A stretch of DNA of 64,000 bases from Dysidea avara. Taxonomy: Eukaryota > Porifera > Demospongiae > Dictyoceratida > Dysideidae. The position numbers and the translations under genes were made by a program. The notes under the pieces are model-generated. The model searched no databases. It saw nothing but the letters and a program-made list of their open reading frames with translations, and had not been told where the DNA came from. The DNA lies in NCBI RefSeq assembly GCF_963678975.1, contig NC_089273.1:23454356-23518355 (forward strand). Reading direction: 5' to 3'. Positions 46,652-58,864 of the stretch are shown one piece after another (within the stretch, counting starts at the first letter, position 1; every line of letters starts with the position of its first letter).

Positions 46652-47841
46652 TTTGTAATCTCTAGGAAGTTATGCGTTCCATCCGATAGCCGCACGCTTC
46701 GCGTGTATGCTAGAGCATTCATCAATGTTTCCTGTCTTCCGATATTACGCTAGCTGCAAATCTATTTTCATTGATAGCTAAGATTGGCAGATTTTCAAGC
46801 CATTATTTCAATACATGGGCACGGCACTAGCAAACTACATGCTTACAAGCTCGTGCCTTTATTTTTTAAAGATCTAGGAATGACACAAGTGCAGCCAAAA
46901 GTGAATGCTAGCTAGCAGCTACCAAAAGCTTTTAGGGGAAGAACTCCGCCTCCATTCCCTAAAATGTCACACACCCTAAAGTTGTAAGTGACTTCTATGC
47001 ACTGTAAACTTGTTTTTAAAATGTCTCACGAATGCTCTCAGATTCAATCTCAGAGTATTGAATATAGCTAAATTTTTCCGGTTTGAAAATGCTGCAAATA
47101 CAAATCTGACTGATTGCATAGGGGTATGATGGGTCTGATAGCCTTTCAAATGGTATGTACTTGGCAATCCATAACTTGATGTGTGAGTATGGTACCAGCT
47201 TGAAATGTGGTTTTTTCTAGCATACCAATATTCTTGTATGTAATTTTAAGACATTATGTTAAACACATAATGAGTTATAACTAGTCAAACTTGGAAAGGC
47301 TATAAGACCCCTTGTTTGTATATCCGGTAATTTAATGCTTAGTAACGTGTTTGAAAATTAGGGTGTGCAAATAACTTAGCTTTTACCAACATTTAGTTGA
47401 TAGAGTATGTGGATATTTCAGGAGTGTTTATTACTATAAGGTGAGGTAAAACAACCAAACCTATATAATGTGTGTGTGGATACATTTAGAAATCTATAAA
47501 ATTGGCTGCATACAATGTTATGGTACTGGAAGTTGTCTTGTTAGTATAATACAAAAATTGCCTCAAGTAACGAAGGAAGATTGAAAGGAAATAATGTAAC
47601 ATATTATAGAAAGGAGACAATGTAACATATTATGTCACTTGTTTGATAAGAGGTACTCTACAGATGTTTGATAATTAGTAAATTGTATGGTGTTCAAAAA
47701 TCCATCCATAATGTGAAAACAAGGAAATTGATGCTCAAAATTATGCAAGATAACATAGCACTACTTATTGGTGTTATTTATTTTAAGTTGATGCAACTGT
47801 CCTGGTGGTTTTTACATTTGATATTTAGTCATATTACTATT
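46652..47841. other. No gene seen
   Basis: AT-rich unique sequence with no supported coding or RNA feature. One GC-rich patch, GCCGCACGCTTCGCGTG, is near 46690. Confidence 0.4.
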
Positions 47842-48092
47842 TGTGACTGGGCCTGTGAAAATAGGGCATGTGTGCACATAAAATTTGCCTACTTTTTCAA
47901 ACGTGCATGGCTCATAACTTTTGATACAATTAAGCCATTTTCTTTAAATTTTCTGCATTTATTATGCCTTCAATTGGCTTTATAATGCAAGTGATAGAAT
48001 GCAGCTATTCTATTCCATTATTGATATATTACCCGTTGTGTGACAGGATATAGTTTGCATCCACATGCCCTATTTTTGCATTCCTGGTCACA
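47842..48092. mobile_element. MITE with TGTGAC...AAAATAGGGCATGTG terminal repeats
   Basis: A 251-bp element. The left end TGTGACTGGGCCTGTGAAAA continues TAGGGCATGTG; the right end is its imperfect complement, ending CTGGTCACA. The open frame across its left end is fortuitous. Confidence 0.65.
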
Positions 48093-48284
48093 TTTTAATA
48101 ACTGTCACCATTATTTGTTGAATGGTAAGCACCTAAACTTTTATACTAGCTGTAAATTTGTTAATGAGATACTTGCCACAGTAATAATTATATAGCAGAG
48201 TCACATTTATTTCTGTGTATCAAGATCAAAATACATGTGAAGGTGATTCCCTGCACCACTATACAGTAATTACGGTGTAGGTAT

Positions 48285-48700
48285 ACACAGTAAAAACAAA
48301 GTAGTGAACGTCACTACTTTATGTAGTGACGTTCACTACTTTTAGATTCACTACAACGTAGTGAATTATCAAAGTAGTGAAGGTCACTACCAATGTAGTG
48401 ACGTTCACTACATTTTAATTCACTACGTTGTAGTGAAATCATAATGTAGTGACGTTCACTACATTTTAATTCACTACGTTGTAGTGAAATCATAATGTAG
48501 TGACGTTCACTACAAAAAGTAGTGACGTTCACTACATTTTAATTCACTACGTTGTAGTGAAATCATAATGTAGTGACGTTCACTACAAAAAGTAGTGACG
48601 TTCACTACATTTTAATTCACTACATTGTAGTGAAATCATAATGTAGTGACGGTCACTACAAAAAGTAGTGACCGTCACTACATTATAAATTTTTACTACA
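48285..48700. repeat. Array of palindromic GTAGTGACGTTCACTAC units (MITE-like)
   Basis: More than ten 17-bp units alternate with TTTTAATTCACTACGTTGTAG-type spacers, giving a higher-order period of about 60-80 bp. The left border CACAGTAAAAACAAAG matches the border of the related element at 57310 in inverted form. The small minus-strand open frame here only reflects the repeat. Confidence 0.9.
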
Positions 48701-48964
48701 CATCAATATAACAGCATGTCAAGAACACTGTTACTGTCAAGAACACTGTTACTGTCAGTAACATTTAACATTGGTATATAAAGGACAGTTTCTGAGGTAT
48801 CATAACAGACTATAAACCAAAATTGCAGGTTGATAGACTTCTTTAAATAAAATGTTACCTCTGAAAAATGACAACCTCTTTATAACAGTATGGTCACAAA
48901 GTGTCCACTAGAAGTATCATCTGCATATTTCACCACAACTATGTAAACTTGCTGTGTATTCACA

Positions 48965-49236
<272 letters not shown>

Positions 49237-49789
49237 TAACACTGGAAAACAGCAGTCATGTATTGTAGCCTCAGATTTTCTATTGGTAGGGACTATATAG
49301 TACATTTGATAAATTTCTGATTTGAAGATTAAGATTCCCACCTGAAGCCATTTATTGATGTGAAAAGGATGCTTATAAGAAGATACTATGAGTTTGCACA
49401 TGCATGAAAGATCACATGACAACCTTTAGAAATTTGCAGGGGATATGGTATGGGATGCTGCTGTCAATGCTAAGGAGCTAGGATTTACTTCACAAAGGAC
49501 TTTCATTCATTGATTAGGTTCAATATGTACTTCTGCAGGAACGTCAATGAAGTCTTTGCAGACATTCTACTAGGCTGTAGTAAGCCAAGTAAAAAAGTTT
49601 TGACTACTTTTCTGGACATGGGGAAACTAGGCAAATCTGATGTCAAACTGTACTCATAAATTTTAGTATGTAAATGCAATAAATACCTGCATTTATGAAA
49701 CCACTAAACTTTCACATTCATGTAATCAAAATGGTAAATGTAAAATATTATATAACATCAACTATACGTACTGTTAAGTTTAACAATGG

Positions 49790-49877
49790 AAATATACGTA
49801 TAATGTACATACGTAACAAAAACACATCTTTGACCAGCTTCTGCATCTTTCATCCAGCAGCGGGCAGAACGAGTCTG
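49790..49877 (-). pseudogene. Possible exon, diverged copy of 51922-52037
   Basis: After TTTCATTTACAG the minus strand reads TRSARCWMKDAEAGQRCVFV. This resembles the exon at 51922-52037 (C.MKD....AG..CVF). The surrounding gene was not found and the frame soon loses similarity. Confidence 0.3.
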
Positions 49878-50569
49878 TAAATGAAAAACAATATATCATG
49901 TACATGTATCTGGAAACATAGACATTTGTGAAATGTGCCTTGTTCTGTATTTATTAGGGATGAAAAAATTACTCGCTAAGGAAATTCACTCAGACGGTCT
50001 TTCTAGAATCCACTCAAACTAGCTCATTATGTCACACGACCATACAAATCCCCTTCTAGCCTGAATATTCCTAGGGTTTGCAGGTCGAGACATGGTCGGG
50101 GTTTACATTGTCAGTGCTTACCCGGTAGGTGGGAAACTATAATTTTCAGTGATGCAAATCCCCACCTTGGCCAGGCAATAAGAATGTAAAGCTTCTCTAA
50201 TTGCAAGTCCTGATTTTGACTTGAAAGGCAAGCCATGCAAATGGTAACCCAGAACCTTTGCATTATGCAATGTTTCAGAGTCTAACTGTTATTCTTTAAT
50301 TTATAATACAAATACTGTATTGCCTTGAGTTATGCACCTATCAGTGTAATCCCCGACTATACCACTGATACGGGATGAGGTGGAGGCAAACAGGCTGTGT
50401 GAAATAGTTCACTTGTGAAGGTGGGTTGATATTTCCCTGGTTGAGAATATGTAGCTGACACAGATAAATAGTCTGGGCATGTGAAACTATGTTGGGTGGA
50501 GGTGCATGTGTGTAGAGTATTTTCTGTCCAGGTTTAGACTATAGAACAAGTGCCCGCAAACAACATATA
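49878..50569. other. No gene seen
   Basis: Unique sequence with no supported feature. Confidence 0.4.
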
Positions 50570-51600
50570 TGTGACCAGATTTGCGAAAGGGGGTCTTCCA
50601 TACATCTAATTTACCAAATTTAATGACTCATAACCAGACCTCTTAACTATCACAATTTGGTCATGAGACGCATGATTTCAGCCTTCATATCACGACCACT
50701 TGTTGATCTCACAATTTCCAATAAAATTTTCTAAGGCACGCTAAATCTCCTTGATTTAAGCCCCAAAACATCTTGTAGCAGGTGTCACGTGATCAGTTAA
50801 TTAGAATAGTGGGGTTCCTCTGTATTTTGAGCTGAAAATTTTGGCAGTTTCCCATACTTTTGAATGTGTCACAATCAAGTCACTTTGCTGCCAAACTCAA
50901 TGAACTGACCCCTATTTAAAGGTGAAATCCTTTGAGAAAAGACTCAGTACACTGAAGAATTAGGTGAAATCCTACCAGTTGTGTTATTGCAAATGTTTAT
51001 TGCTTAATTTCGGTTGTTGTGAGATGTACTTGTGCGGAAAATCTGTGCTGAACACTAAATCCACAGCTGGATACTGATTACTCAAGAAATGGGAGGTGAT
51101 TTCAACAACGAATCACTGGTGAACCAGTACATCAGCTGAGTTGAAAGACTGATATCACGTGATTCAACGATGGAGCAAAATAGTAGGTTCTTGTCATATA
51201 GTAGGCTACACTATAGTATAGAGATACTATAAGCTGCAGTAATCAGCAGTACTGCGCTCACATAGCTAGCTAGTTGTGCCTTTTAAAACATTTTTTTGTT
51301 AAAACAAATGTAACTACTGTATGTGCATGAGCCCCAGCACAAAGATGGTAGGCTTCACAGCTGCATGGGGATGGGTGGCTGGCTTTCTCACAACCAGATC
51401 TGCTTCCAAGTTGAGAGGTCTGTGATATCTTTAGACTGAAAAGGCTATTGATTAAAAAATTGGACAGTAGTGAGCACTAACATAGTTTAGTGGATGGACA
51501 AATTTTCAAGTTAATACATTCCTTGAGCAATGAGTTATGGACTTCTGAGTTCATAGAATTGGATGTGTGTGGAAGACCCCTTTTCATAAATCCAGTCACA
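50570..51600. mobile_element. 1-kb MITE with TGTGACCAGATTTGCG terminal repeats
   Basis: It has the same ends as the 246-bp element at 7235-7480: TGTGACCAGATTTGCG and GGTCTTCCA on the left; TGGATGTGTGTGGAAGACCC and CCAGTCACA on the right. TA flanks both ends, which could be a target duplication. The interior is unrelated to the shorter element and has no transposase. Confidence 0.65.
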
Positions 51601-51921
51601 TACCGAGTAACCATTAATTATCTATGAAGGAACACACCTAACACTCACACTTAAGTTTCATGATGATTCTGTATAAGGCCACCCCATGTAGTTTCCCATC
51701 ATCCGTCCAGCATCATCATAACTTAATATATGCACTCTCATAGCGTATTCATTTACACGTACTTTTGATATGTACTTTCATAGTGTATTCATATTAGTAA
51801 TAATGTACAGTACTCATGTAAACTTCACACTAACGTATTTTAAGGAATATACAGGATTTTACGCTACATAGTATATACTACGTAAATAAACCACATATAG
51901 TCTAAAATTATAGTACCTTGA

Positions 51922-52037
51922 GTATCTGGTTATGTTTTTAAATACAACGTAGCCACCCTGAAGACACATCCTTTGCCAGCTTCTTTCCAAGTTCCAACTT
52001 CTTTTTTATCTTTCATCACGCAGTGGCCATTACAGAT
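51922..52037 (-). CDS. Possible terminal exon of an unknown gene
   Basis: After the acceptor TTTCTATTGCAG the minus strand encodes ICNGHCVMKDKKEVGTWKEA, then GKGCVFRVATLYLKT and a TAA stop. The short Cys-containing peptide has sensible codon content and a relative at 49790-49877. Upstream exons were not identified. The product is unknown. It could be a gene end or a fragment carried by a repeat. Confidence 0.35.
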
Positions 52038-52149
52038 CTGCAATAGAAAACAATACTTTAAACTGAAAAGATATAATGAAATAATTGCACATATTTTGTG
52101 ACTTTGCGTATGTGATTGGCTGAGCAAAGACCGGTTATTTTTGCCCATT

Positions 52150-54420
52150 CCTTGGATTCTATTTTATTGCTTCTCCGTTATCTATAGTAACAAAAGGAGT
52201 GGACAAAGAAGAAGACCATTCCAACAATGAAGTGACCATGGTAAACTTAATTTTTACCGCATCACCCATAACTCACATGGCTTCTGATGTATATACATGA
52301 AATAAAGATTGTCTTACTCCCCATGAAAAGGCAAATCTGATGGTTTATATAGGTTTTATTGATTCGTGCTTTGTTTCAGTACATAAAAACTAAAACATGC
52401 ATAATTTTTTATGTAGCATGCATATTTTTATACTCAATACTTTTTTACTACAAAATAGAACCATACAAAAACAGCTGGTTTTCGCTCACTATTATAACTG
52501 TGGATAATCGACTCTGCTATATCTGATTACTAGAGATCCATTAGCTACAGTATTAAGTAACTATTGATACCTCCAAGTTTACCCTTAAAGCTTCTGAGAA
52601 AGCTGGTATGTGTCTCAGTGACACTATCATTTGGCAGTGTTTCATCTAGGGGTGGTGGTGAGAGTATTCATGGCAGCAGGCAATCACATATTATATGCAT
52701 AATTCAATTATTTGTGAATGGTTATCGCTATCATACAGAAGCGATCATGGAATTGAATTGAATAAAAGCCGATGGCATATAACAGGTTTAGCATCATCCT
52801 GTTTCTTGCAGTATTGAAATGTTAAATATTTGCTCAGCACTTGCATTTACTGGAAGTGATACAATACAGACTGGAAATACGGCTGGTCAAGTATAAACAC
52901 AGGGGCAGATCCAGGGAGTTCAAAGGGTTCCATGGAACCTCATTCTGGAAATTCCCCATGCTAAATCCGCCATTGCTTTGGTTCCATTCCAAGAAGCCAA
53001 AATGCTCCAAATGTCTCTCTATAAATTCTCTCTTGAAAAGCACCCTAGTGATATGACTATGGTTGACAGTCTCACAGTAAACAATGAAGGTGCAAGATAC
53101 TCTAATAGAGCATACCAATACTACAAGAATAATGGCTGGTCTCCGTAGTCAAGCGATGAATAGATGTTTGGTTCCCCTTTTGCATTGGTCCCATCAGCAG
53201 CATATGGAGAATATAGTAATTGTTTAAACAGAACGACTTCAGAATTTACTTCTGGGGGCCGCACAATGTAAGGATTCCACCCATACCCTACTAGAAAGAG
53301 TACTACCCTGGCAGCACCCACTCCTTCACAAAAAGAGGAAGGATCTGGTCACTCTCACTATAGCATTACAGAGTTGCAACTATGGAAGATAATTAAACAA
53401 TGAGATCACAATGGCAGCAAGAATGGAATGTTTAACAACCATACGAAGTAAGCATAGTTATAGGTTAAACAAACTCAACCAAAAAGCACAACCAAAAAAA
53501 TAGTTTTTATATTGATTAGGCATCACGAGTACATCAGCTCCAACTACATGGCCCTCTACCTCCATCTTTTGTTCTTTTAAAGAACATCCTATTGTTGACT
53601 ACAAGCAGCCATTACATCTTCACAAAACATATTACATAATTCCAAGAGCTATTATTAACTCTTGATAATTCTATAGTATCAATGCATGATAACTTAAAAA
53701 AAATTGTGAATACCAACAACATAATCTGATTGGCACAGCCTGTTTTCTGTAACATGCTACTGATTTGAATGCTAGAGTAACCGGACCAGGATGGGCACCG
53801 GCACATTATACAGTAACTGAATTAAAATAACTTGACCAGAAATGAAAATCTTCCAGCACTTGCAAAGTCGAGGCTTCATATTCTGGGAATGGCATTACAA
53901 GACCAGTGAGCTCTTTAGGATGTCTTTGGAGTGAGCTCCATAAAAAAGTTATCACAAAATGATCTCAGTAGTATTTCTGACCCTTTAAAGAACTCTTAGA
54001 TAACAAGGGAAGAACAAAAATTTTGGTCTCAACAGTTATGGTTAATACATTTTTTACCTCTGAAAGAGGAAAACCTGCAAAAAATGGATAAAAATTCTGG
54101 GTCCCAAAATGTCCAAAATAGCACATGAATAAATAGTACATGAAATCAGTCAATAGTGAGGACAAACCTTTCCATAAATATTAATTGAGGTCTGGCTGAC
54201 ATTGACCACAGTTGCAGGTCGCACAGTGGACTGGCAGCTAGTATCCTAATTAATGCCTGCACATCCACAAACTTTGGCACAGTCGCAATGTGTCATTGGG
54301 TTCAGAAAAGAAAAGAATGCCATAAATTCATTTTCCAGGTCAGTAGTCTGGCCATGCAAGTATATATATAATAATAATAGTGAGAGACTATTGACCCCGG
54401 GCCATCAATAAATAATGTCA
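52150..54420. other. No gene confirmed
   Basis: A minus-strand open stretch ending in a TAG near 53121 encodes AARVVLFLVGYGWNPYIV, then LLYSPYAADGTNAKGEPNIY. It looks protein-like and could be a terminal exon, but the family is unrecognised and the acceptor is weak. No other feature is supported. Confidence 0.3.
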
Positions 54421-54427
54421 GTAGTAT

Positions 54428-55205
54428 ATAGACCCTTTGCAGGTGAGCTGCTGCCATAGCAACATTCACCATTTTGGAGTACAACCTGATTTGCAACCCT
54501 GATAGCCAGTGTTGGGCAAGTTACTTTGTAAAAGTAACTAGTTACATATTACATATTACTTGCAACTGAACTATTTAGTTACAGTTACATATTACTCATA
54601 AAATAAAGTAACTATAATAATATTACATATTATATTACTTTGTGTCCACAGCCTTAAGCTGTCACGTGTGAAACTACCACTTTATCACGTGACATGATTG
54701 CGTTGTTGGAAAATGTGCAAATTTTGGTTTTAAATAAGAAGCTGGTGAATAAGCTTCATTCAGTAGGCTTCGTTACTTCGTTGTGGCTAGGCATTACTCA
54801 GAGGACAATGAACGAGATTAGTAACTTCGTTACTTGTAGTAATAATATTACGCAATATTACAGTAACTATATTACATAGGTAACGCGTTACATTTGTAAG
54901 CAAAGTAACTTGAGTTATATTACCTGTTTTTATAGCGTATTTCGTTATATTACTTAGTTACCACAAAAGTAATAATATTACGTAACGCGTTACTAATGTA
55001 ACGTGTTACTCCCAACACTGCTGATAGCATAGGGGAGAGTGTACGTTTAACCTACATGGTCAACCTTTGCTGTGGAATGCAGGAGAAGCAGCCCTAGGTA
55101 TTGTTTTACTCTTATGAAAAGCAATGCTATCAGGTTTGCAAAACTGGTTGTACTCCAAGATGGCGGATGCTGCTATGGCAGCAGCTCACCTGCGAAGGGT
55201 CTATA
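54428..55205. repeat. Foldback element carrying a nested hAT-like MITE
   Basis: The left arm 54428-54504 and right arm 55126-55205 are reverse complements (GCAGGTGAGCTGCTGCCATAGCA and TTGGAGTACAACC are shared landmarks). The hAT-like element at 54507-55020 sits between them, inserted beside the left arm. Confidence 0.8.
54507..55020. mobile_element. hAT-like MITE, 514 bp, perfect 8-bp target duplication
   Basis: It starts CAGTGTTGGGCAAGTTAC and ends TGTTACTCCCAACACTG. It is flanked by CTGATAGC at 54499-54506 and 55021-55028. CAGTGTTGGG ends and an 8-bp duplication fit non-autonomous hAT elements. The interior is rich in AGTAAC / GTTACT motifs and encodes nothing. Confidence 0.9.
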
Positions 55206-57009
55206 GCCATACCAGGGATGGCGATGACCAGGGTTAGAGCCCTGGTAATCAGTCAAAGCACCGGTAATTTGTCAGTGTAAAGTGCTATTAGTCCTGGTAA
55301 TAACATCTTAAAACCTTCGTAATTATGAAAGGCTGGCCATAGACAGTATATTGTACGTAGAATATACTGGCTAACGCCCATTAATTCAAATGTGTGTTTA
55401 CAGTTACAGCTTGTTTACTTACGATTTTAAACAGACTAATCAGGAACGGTTGATTACAGACGATAAACACTATAGATCTTCAGATAGAGTGCATAGCACT
55501 AAGCAGTAGCACCCGGGTAGCACCAGAGGTAGCACCTCGAGTAGCATCATGTCAAGGAAACTCTAAATAATGCCACATATAATTGATGACGTCATCTACT
55601 TGGTAACATCGTTGCTCACTTAGTTACGTGCTGTAGAAGTCGTGTAAGTGGAAGACTAATAATTTTTCTTTTACTTCTGTTTTCTATTGACTAGGGACTG
55701 TTTCGTAACTGTGACGTGCGGTTAGGTGGCCGCAGAGTGGTCTCTCGAGTCAACTGAGTAGGCTAGGCAGCTTAGCACTGCGTACCTAGTAGCTGTTGCA
55801 TTTAGCAAGTGGTTAACAATTCAGAAAAGTAAGTCTTAAATTATAATTATTTGTTTTACACTTTTGCACACGTAGACTACCCCAGCCTGCAAAGTTGGCT
55901 GCCCGCCAATTTCCCGGCGCCGGCACTGTAGTACCAGAGCAGAGAGGTGATGAAGTTTGGGGCTTTCATTTTAATATACCATAAGGTATAGCACATAGTA
56001 ACTGAATTGAGTGATGGAGTACTGACACTTATGGTGTGACTGGCGGTTGCTTACAAACTGGATTGTCACAGTGTACACTGACGTATTTTAGCTTTCTGAC
56101 ATACCTGAGCTTCACGGTTTTACCACTACTAGCTAATCACTTTTTTTTTTGTTTTCTGTATGTATGCATGTTTGTCAGTTTTGTTCTTGTATTTACCTTG
56201 CCGTTCCCACGCAGATCTTTTACTACGATCTGATTGTGGTTGCATGAGACCGAGGTCGCACATACTGTAAGCTAACTCTACTTATTGTGTTTTCTCATTT
56301 ATAATAATGATGGTTCTCTCTCCATGCAGTAGCCCATTGATATTCATTGCAGTGGTGTATACCTGTGGGGTACTGCTGTGTGTCTGCAAGTGTTTAAGGT
56401 TTGTAGCTTTAAACAACCATTCTGCAGTTAAAATGTTGTTTGGCAGTTTAGGTAATACTGACTTTCCATTGGTAGCAGTTTTAAACAGGTAAATGCTTTA
56501 GCTTATTACATTGGAGATCGTTTACGATCTTTGTTTCTTGATATAGCGAATACTGCAAGACTAGCAAATGAAACAATTTGCTATCACTATACTGTGGTTA
56601 CTAATAGGAACTGATCTAACATATCAGATGGTTATACCATGCACCCATCCCTTACGCACAGTTGTGCAATAGTTGGTAAGTGCATATATGTTTATCTCAT
56701 ATTACATATCAACAATTATTTTATCACAGCATAAATCATGTACATCTGCTCTATTGTAGCTATGCTGGTAAGATTTATTTAGCTACCATAGTTTGTATTA
56801 TATTGTTATATCTTGCAGTTCAATGAGAAAACTTGCAATATACACTGCACAGTATCTGATGCATCTTTGCTGCTGCAGAATCTTCTGACAAGAAATTTCT
56901 GGACTAACATGTATTCACCTATACAAAAAAACTGACATTTTGTATACATGTATTTTTACTTGTATGCAGTATTGTTTTTAATGGAATTCTATGGTGCATG
57001 AATGCATAA
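55206..57009. other. Possible promoter region, no gene confirmed
   Basis: The 10-bp palindrome ATGACGTCAT (55586-55595) contains a perfect CRE. About 230 bp downstream a donor-like AAAA|GTAAGT occurs at 55829. These could mark a promoter and an untranslated first exon on the plus strand. No coding exon was found downstream. Confidence 0.25.
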
Positions 57010-57019
57010 ACTGGATGCA

Positions 57020-57310
57020 AATGCGATGTAGTGAAATCACTGCAAATAAGTAGTGACGTTCACTGTAAAACAGTAGTGAAGTTCACTACTAATGGCACTG
57101 CAAGTAGTGACGTTCACTACAGTTAGTAGTGATGTTCACTACAGTTGGTAGTGACGTTCACTACAATTAGTAGTGACGTTCACTACTTTTTTGTAGTGAC
57201 GTTCACTACAAAAAAGTAGTGAACGTCACTACACAAAAATAGTGAGTATTGTGGCAGAGGTTTCACTACTAATTAGTAGTGACATTCACTACTTTGTTTT
57301 TACTGTGTAC
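57020..57310. mobile_element. Palindromic MITE with GTAGTGACGTTCACTAC units
   Basis: At least six units of the 17-bp palindrome or its arms, ending TTTGTTTTTACTGTG. The right part shares AAAAATAGTGAGTATTGTGGCAG with the element at 34945-35150. Confidence 0.85.
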
Positions 57311-57574
57311 TCTTATGTTTGTGTACACAGTTATGACTAGGCTATAGAGCCTACTATAAACTTTGAAATTGAAATTAAACCACATTTCCTGTTACTTACC
57401 ACAGATATGTTGAGACTCCTGAAATAAAACTCCCTGTATTCATATGTGACCTCCTTGTGGTGAAGGGGTAGTTTCACCTTTGTTCTTGCTGCCCAAAGAG
57501 AACTGCCATACACTAAACAACTAAAACATAACATAATAGGTGCTCTAAAAAGTGCTAATTCTTTTTGAGTGCTA

Positions 57575-57824
57575 CACTGTTAAAAATAAAGAGTAACCAG
57601 CACTCTAAAGAGTTCCCAGTGTAGGAAGGATTTAACATCCAATGGAGAGTAACCAACACACTGAAGAGATTAACCATCACTCTGAATAGTAAGTGACACT
57701 ACCTTCAGAGCATGTGCTACTCCCCAGTAACTCATTTAGTGTGATGATTACTCTCCAGGGGTGTTAAATCCTCCCTACACTGGGAACTCCTTGAGAGTTG
57801 TGGTTCCTATTCATTTTAACAGTG
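57575..57824. mobile_element. 250-bp MITE with CACTGTTAAAA ends and TA duplication
   Basis: It starts CACTGTTAAAA and ends TTTTAACAGTG, flanked by TA at 57573-57574 and 57825-57826. The interior is a long imperfect inverted repeat (AGAGTTCCCAGTGTAGGAAGG against CCTCCCTACACTGGGAACTCC). TA duplication and short ends fit Tc1/mariner-type MITEs. Confidence 0.85.
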
Positions 57825-57944
57825 TAGGTAGGTGGTAAAGGGGCTACATACCAACGTTTCGCTTTTGACACTGAACTTTTAAAACATGACCATCTCAGCG
57901 AAAACTTATCTAGTTATGCAACTTCCCAAATTGTTATCATTTTC

Positions 57945-58864
57945 TTAGCATTATCTGCTCCGCCTGTTCGCTGATGATTGCTTGCTTTACAGAGTTATCA
58001 ATAGTGTAGAAGACATCAACAGACTTCAAGAAGATTTAAATAAACTGTCAGAATGGGCCGATACTTGGCAACTTAAGTTCAATATTAGTAAATGTACAGT
58101 TATACGTTGCACGAGATCCTTATCACCACTCACTTACGACTACACACTTCACAGTCACATACTAGATATATCTGATCAACATATGTACCTAGGAGTCTTA
58201 ATTCATAAATCACTGTCTTGGTCACCTCACATATCAAATGTTGTCAATAAAGCATCTAGAACACTCAATTTCTTAAAACGCAATCTAAACAAATGTTCAA
58301 AACAAGTTAAAGAATCAGCTTACCTAACAATGGTGAGACCACAACTAGAGTATGCATCTACTGTCTGGGATCCCTACCACGTTGGAGATATTTCAGAGTT
58401 AGAGAAAGTACAACGAAGAGCAGCGCGCTGGGTGTTGAATGACTATGGCAGATTCAGTTCAGTTTCTCTAATGTTAGATCAGCTGAAATGGCCTACATTA
58501 CAAATTCGTCGGAAATTATCTAGGTTACAAATATTGCATAAGATACACTACCAACAGTTATCACTCCAAATTCCTCATTATTACTTACCAAAAACACGAC
58601 CAACAAGACAATACCACCATCTTCCCTATATTTTACCTACCTCATCCACCACGGCATACCAAAACAGCTATTTCACAAGAACAATAAATGAGTGGAACAT
58701 ACTACCAACTGACACAATTGAAATTGCAGATACTGATCTATTTACAGCTAGACTCCAATCATATTATTGTACCTAATGTATTTGTTTATGTGATTCCTGA
58801 GCACACCAGCAGGGCTGACTGCTCAGTAAACAACAACAATAATAATAATAATAATAATAATAAT
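57945..58864 (+). mobile_element. 5'-truncated APE-type LINE with intact RT C-terminus
   Basis: It begins just before the reverse transcriptase catalytic motif LRLFADDCLLY (57961-57990) and stays open for ~270 codons to 58776. Conserved blocks are DLNKLSEWADTWQLKFN, MYLGVLIHKSLSWSPHI, LEYASTVWDPY, LEKVQRRAARWVLN and FTRTINEWNILP. The 3' UTR carries a stem CTGAGCA (58797-58803) / TGCTCAG (58820-58826), then (AAT)n. It lacks the endonuclease and most of the RT, so it cannot be autonomous. The open frame suggests a recent insertion. Confidence 0.9.

Noticed and set aside
48314-48532. Repetitive minus-strand peptide with SERHYI repeats
   Set aside because: Direct translation of the palindromic DNA array.
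53121-53321. Protein-like minus-strand frame ending PLFL
   Set aside because: Looks coding in composition, but the acceptor is weak and no family or neighbouring exon was recognised; mentioned only within the spacer entry.
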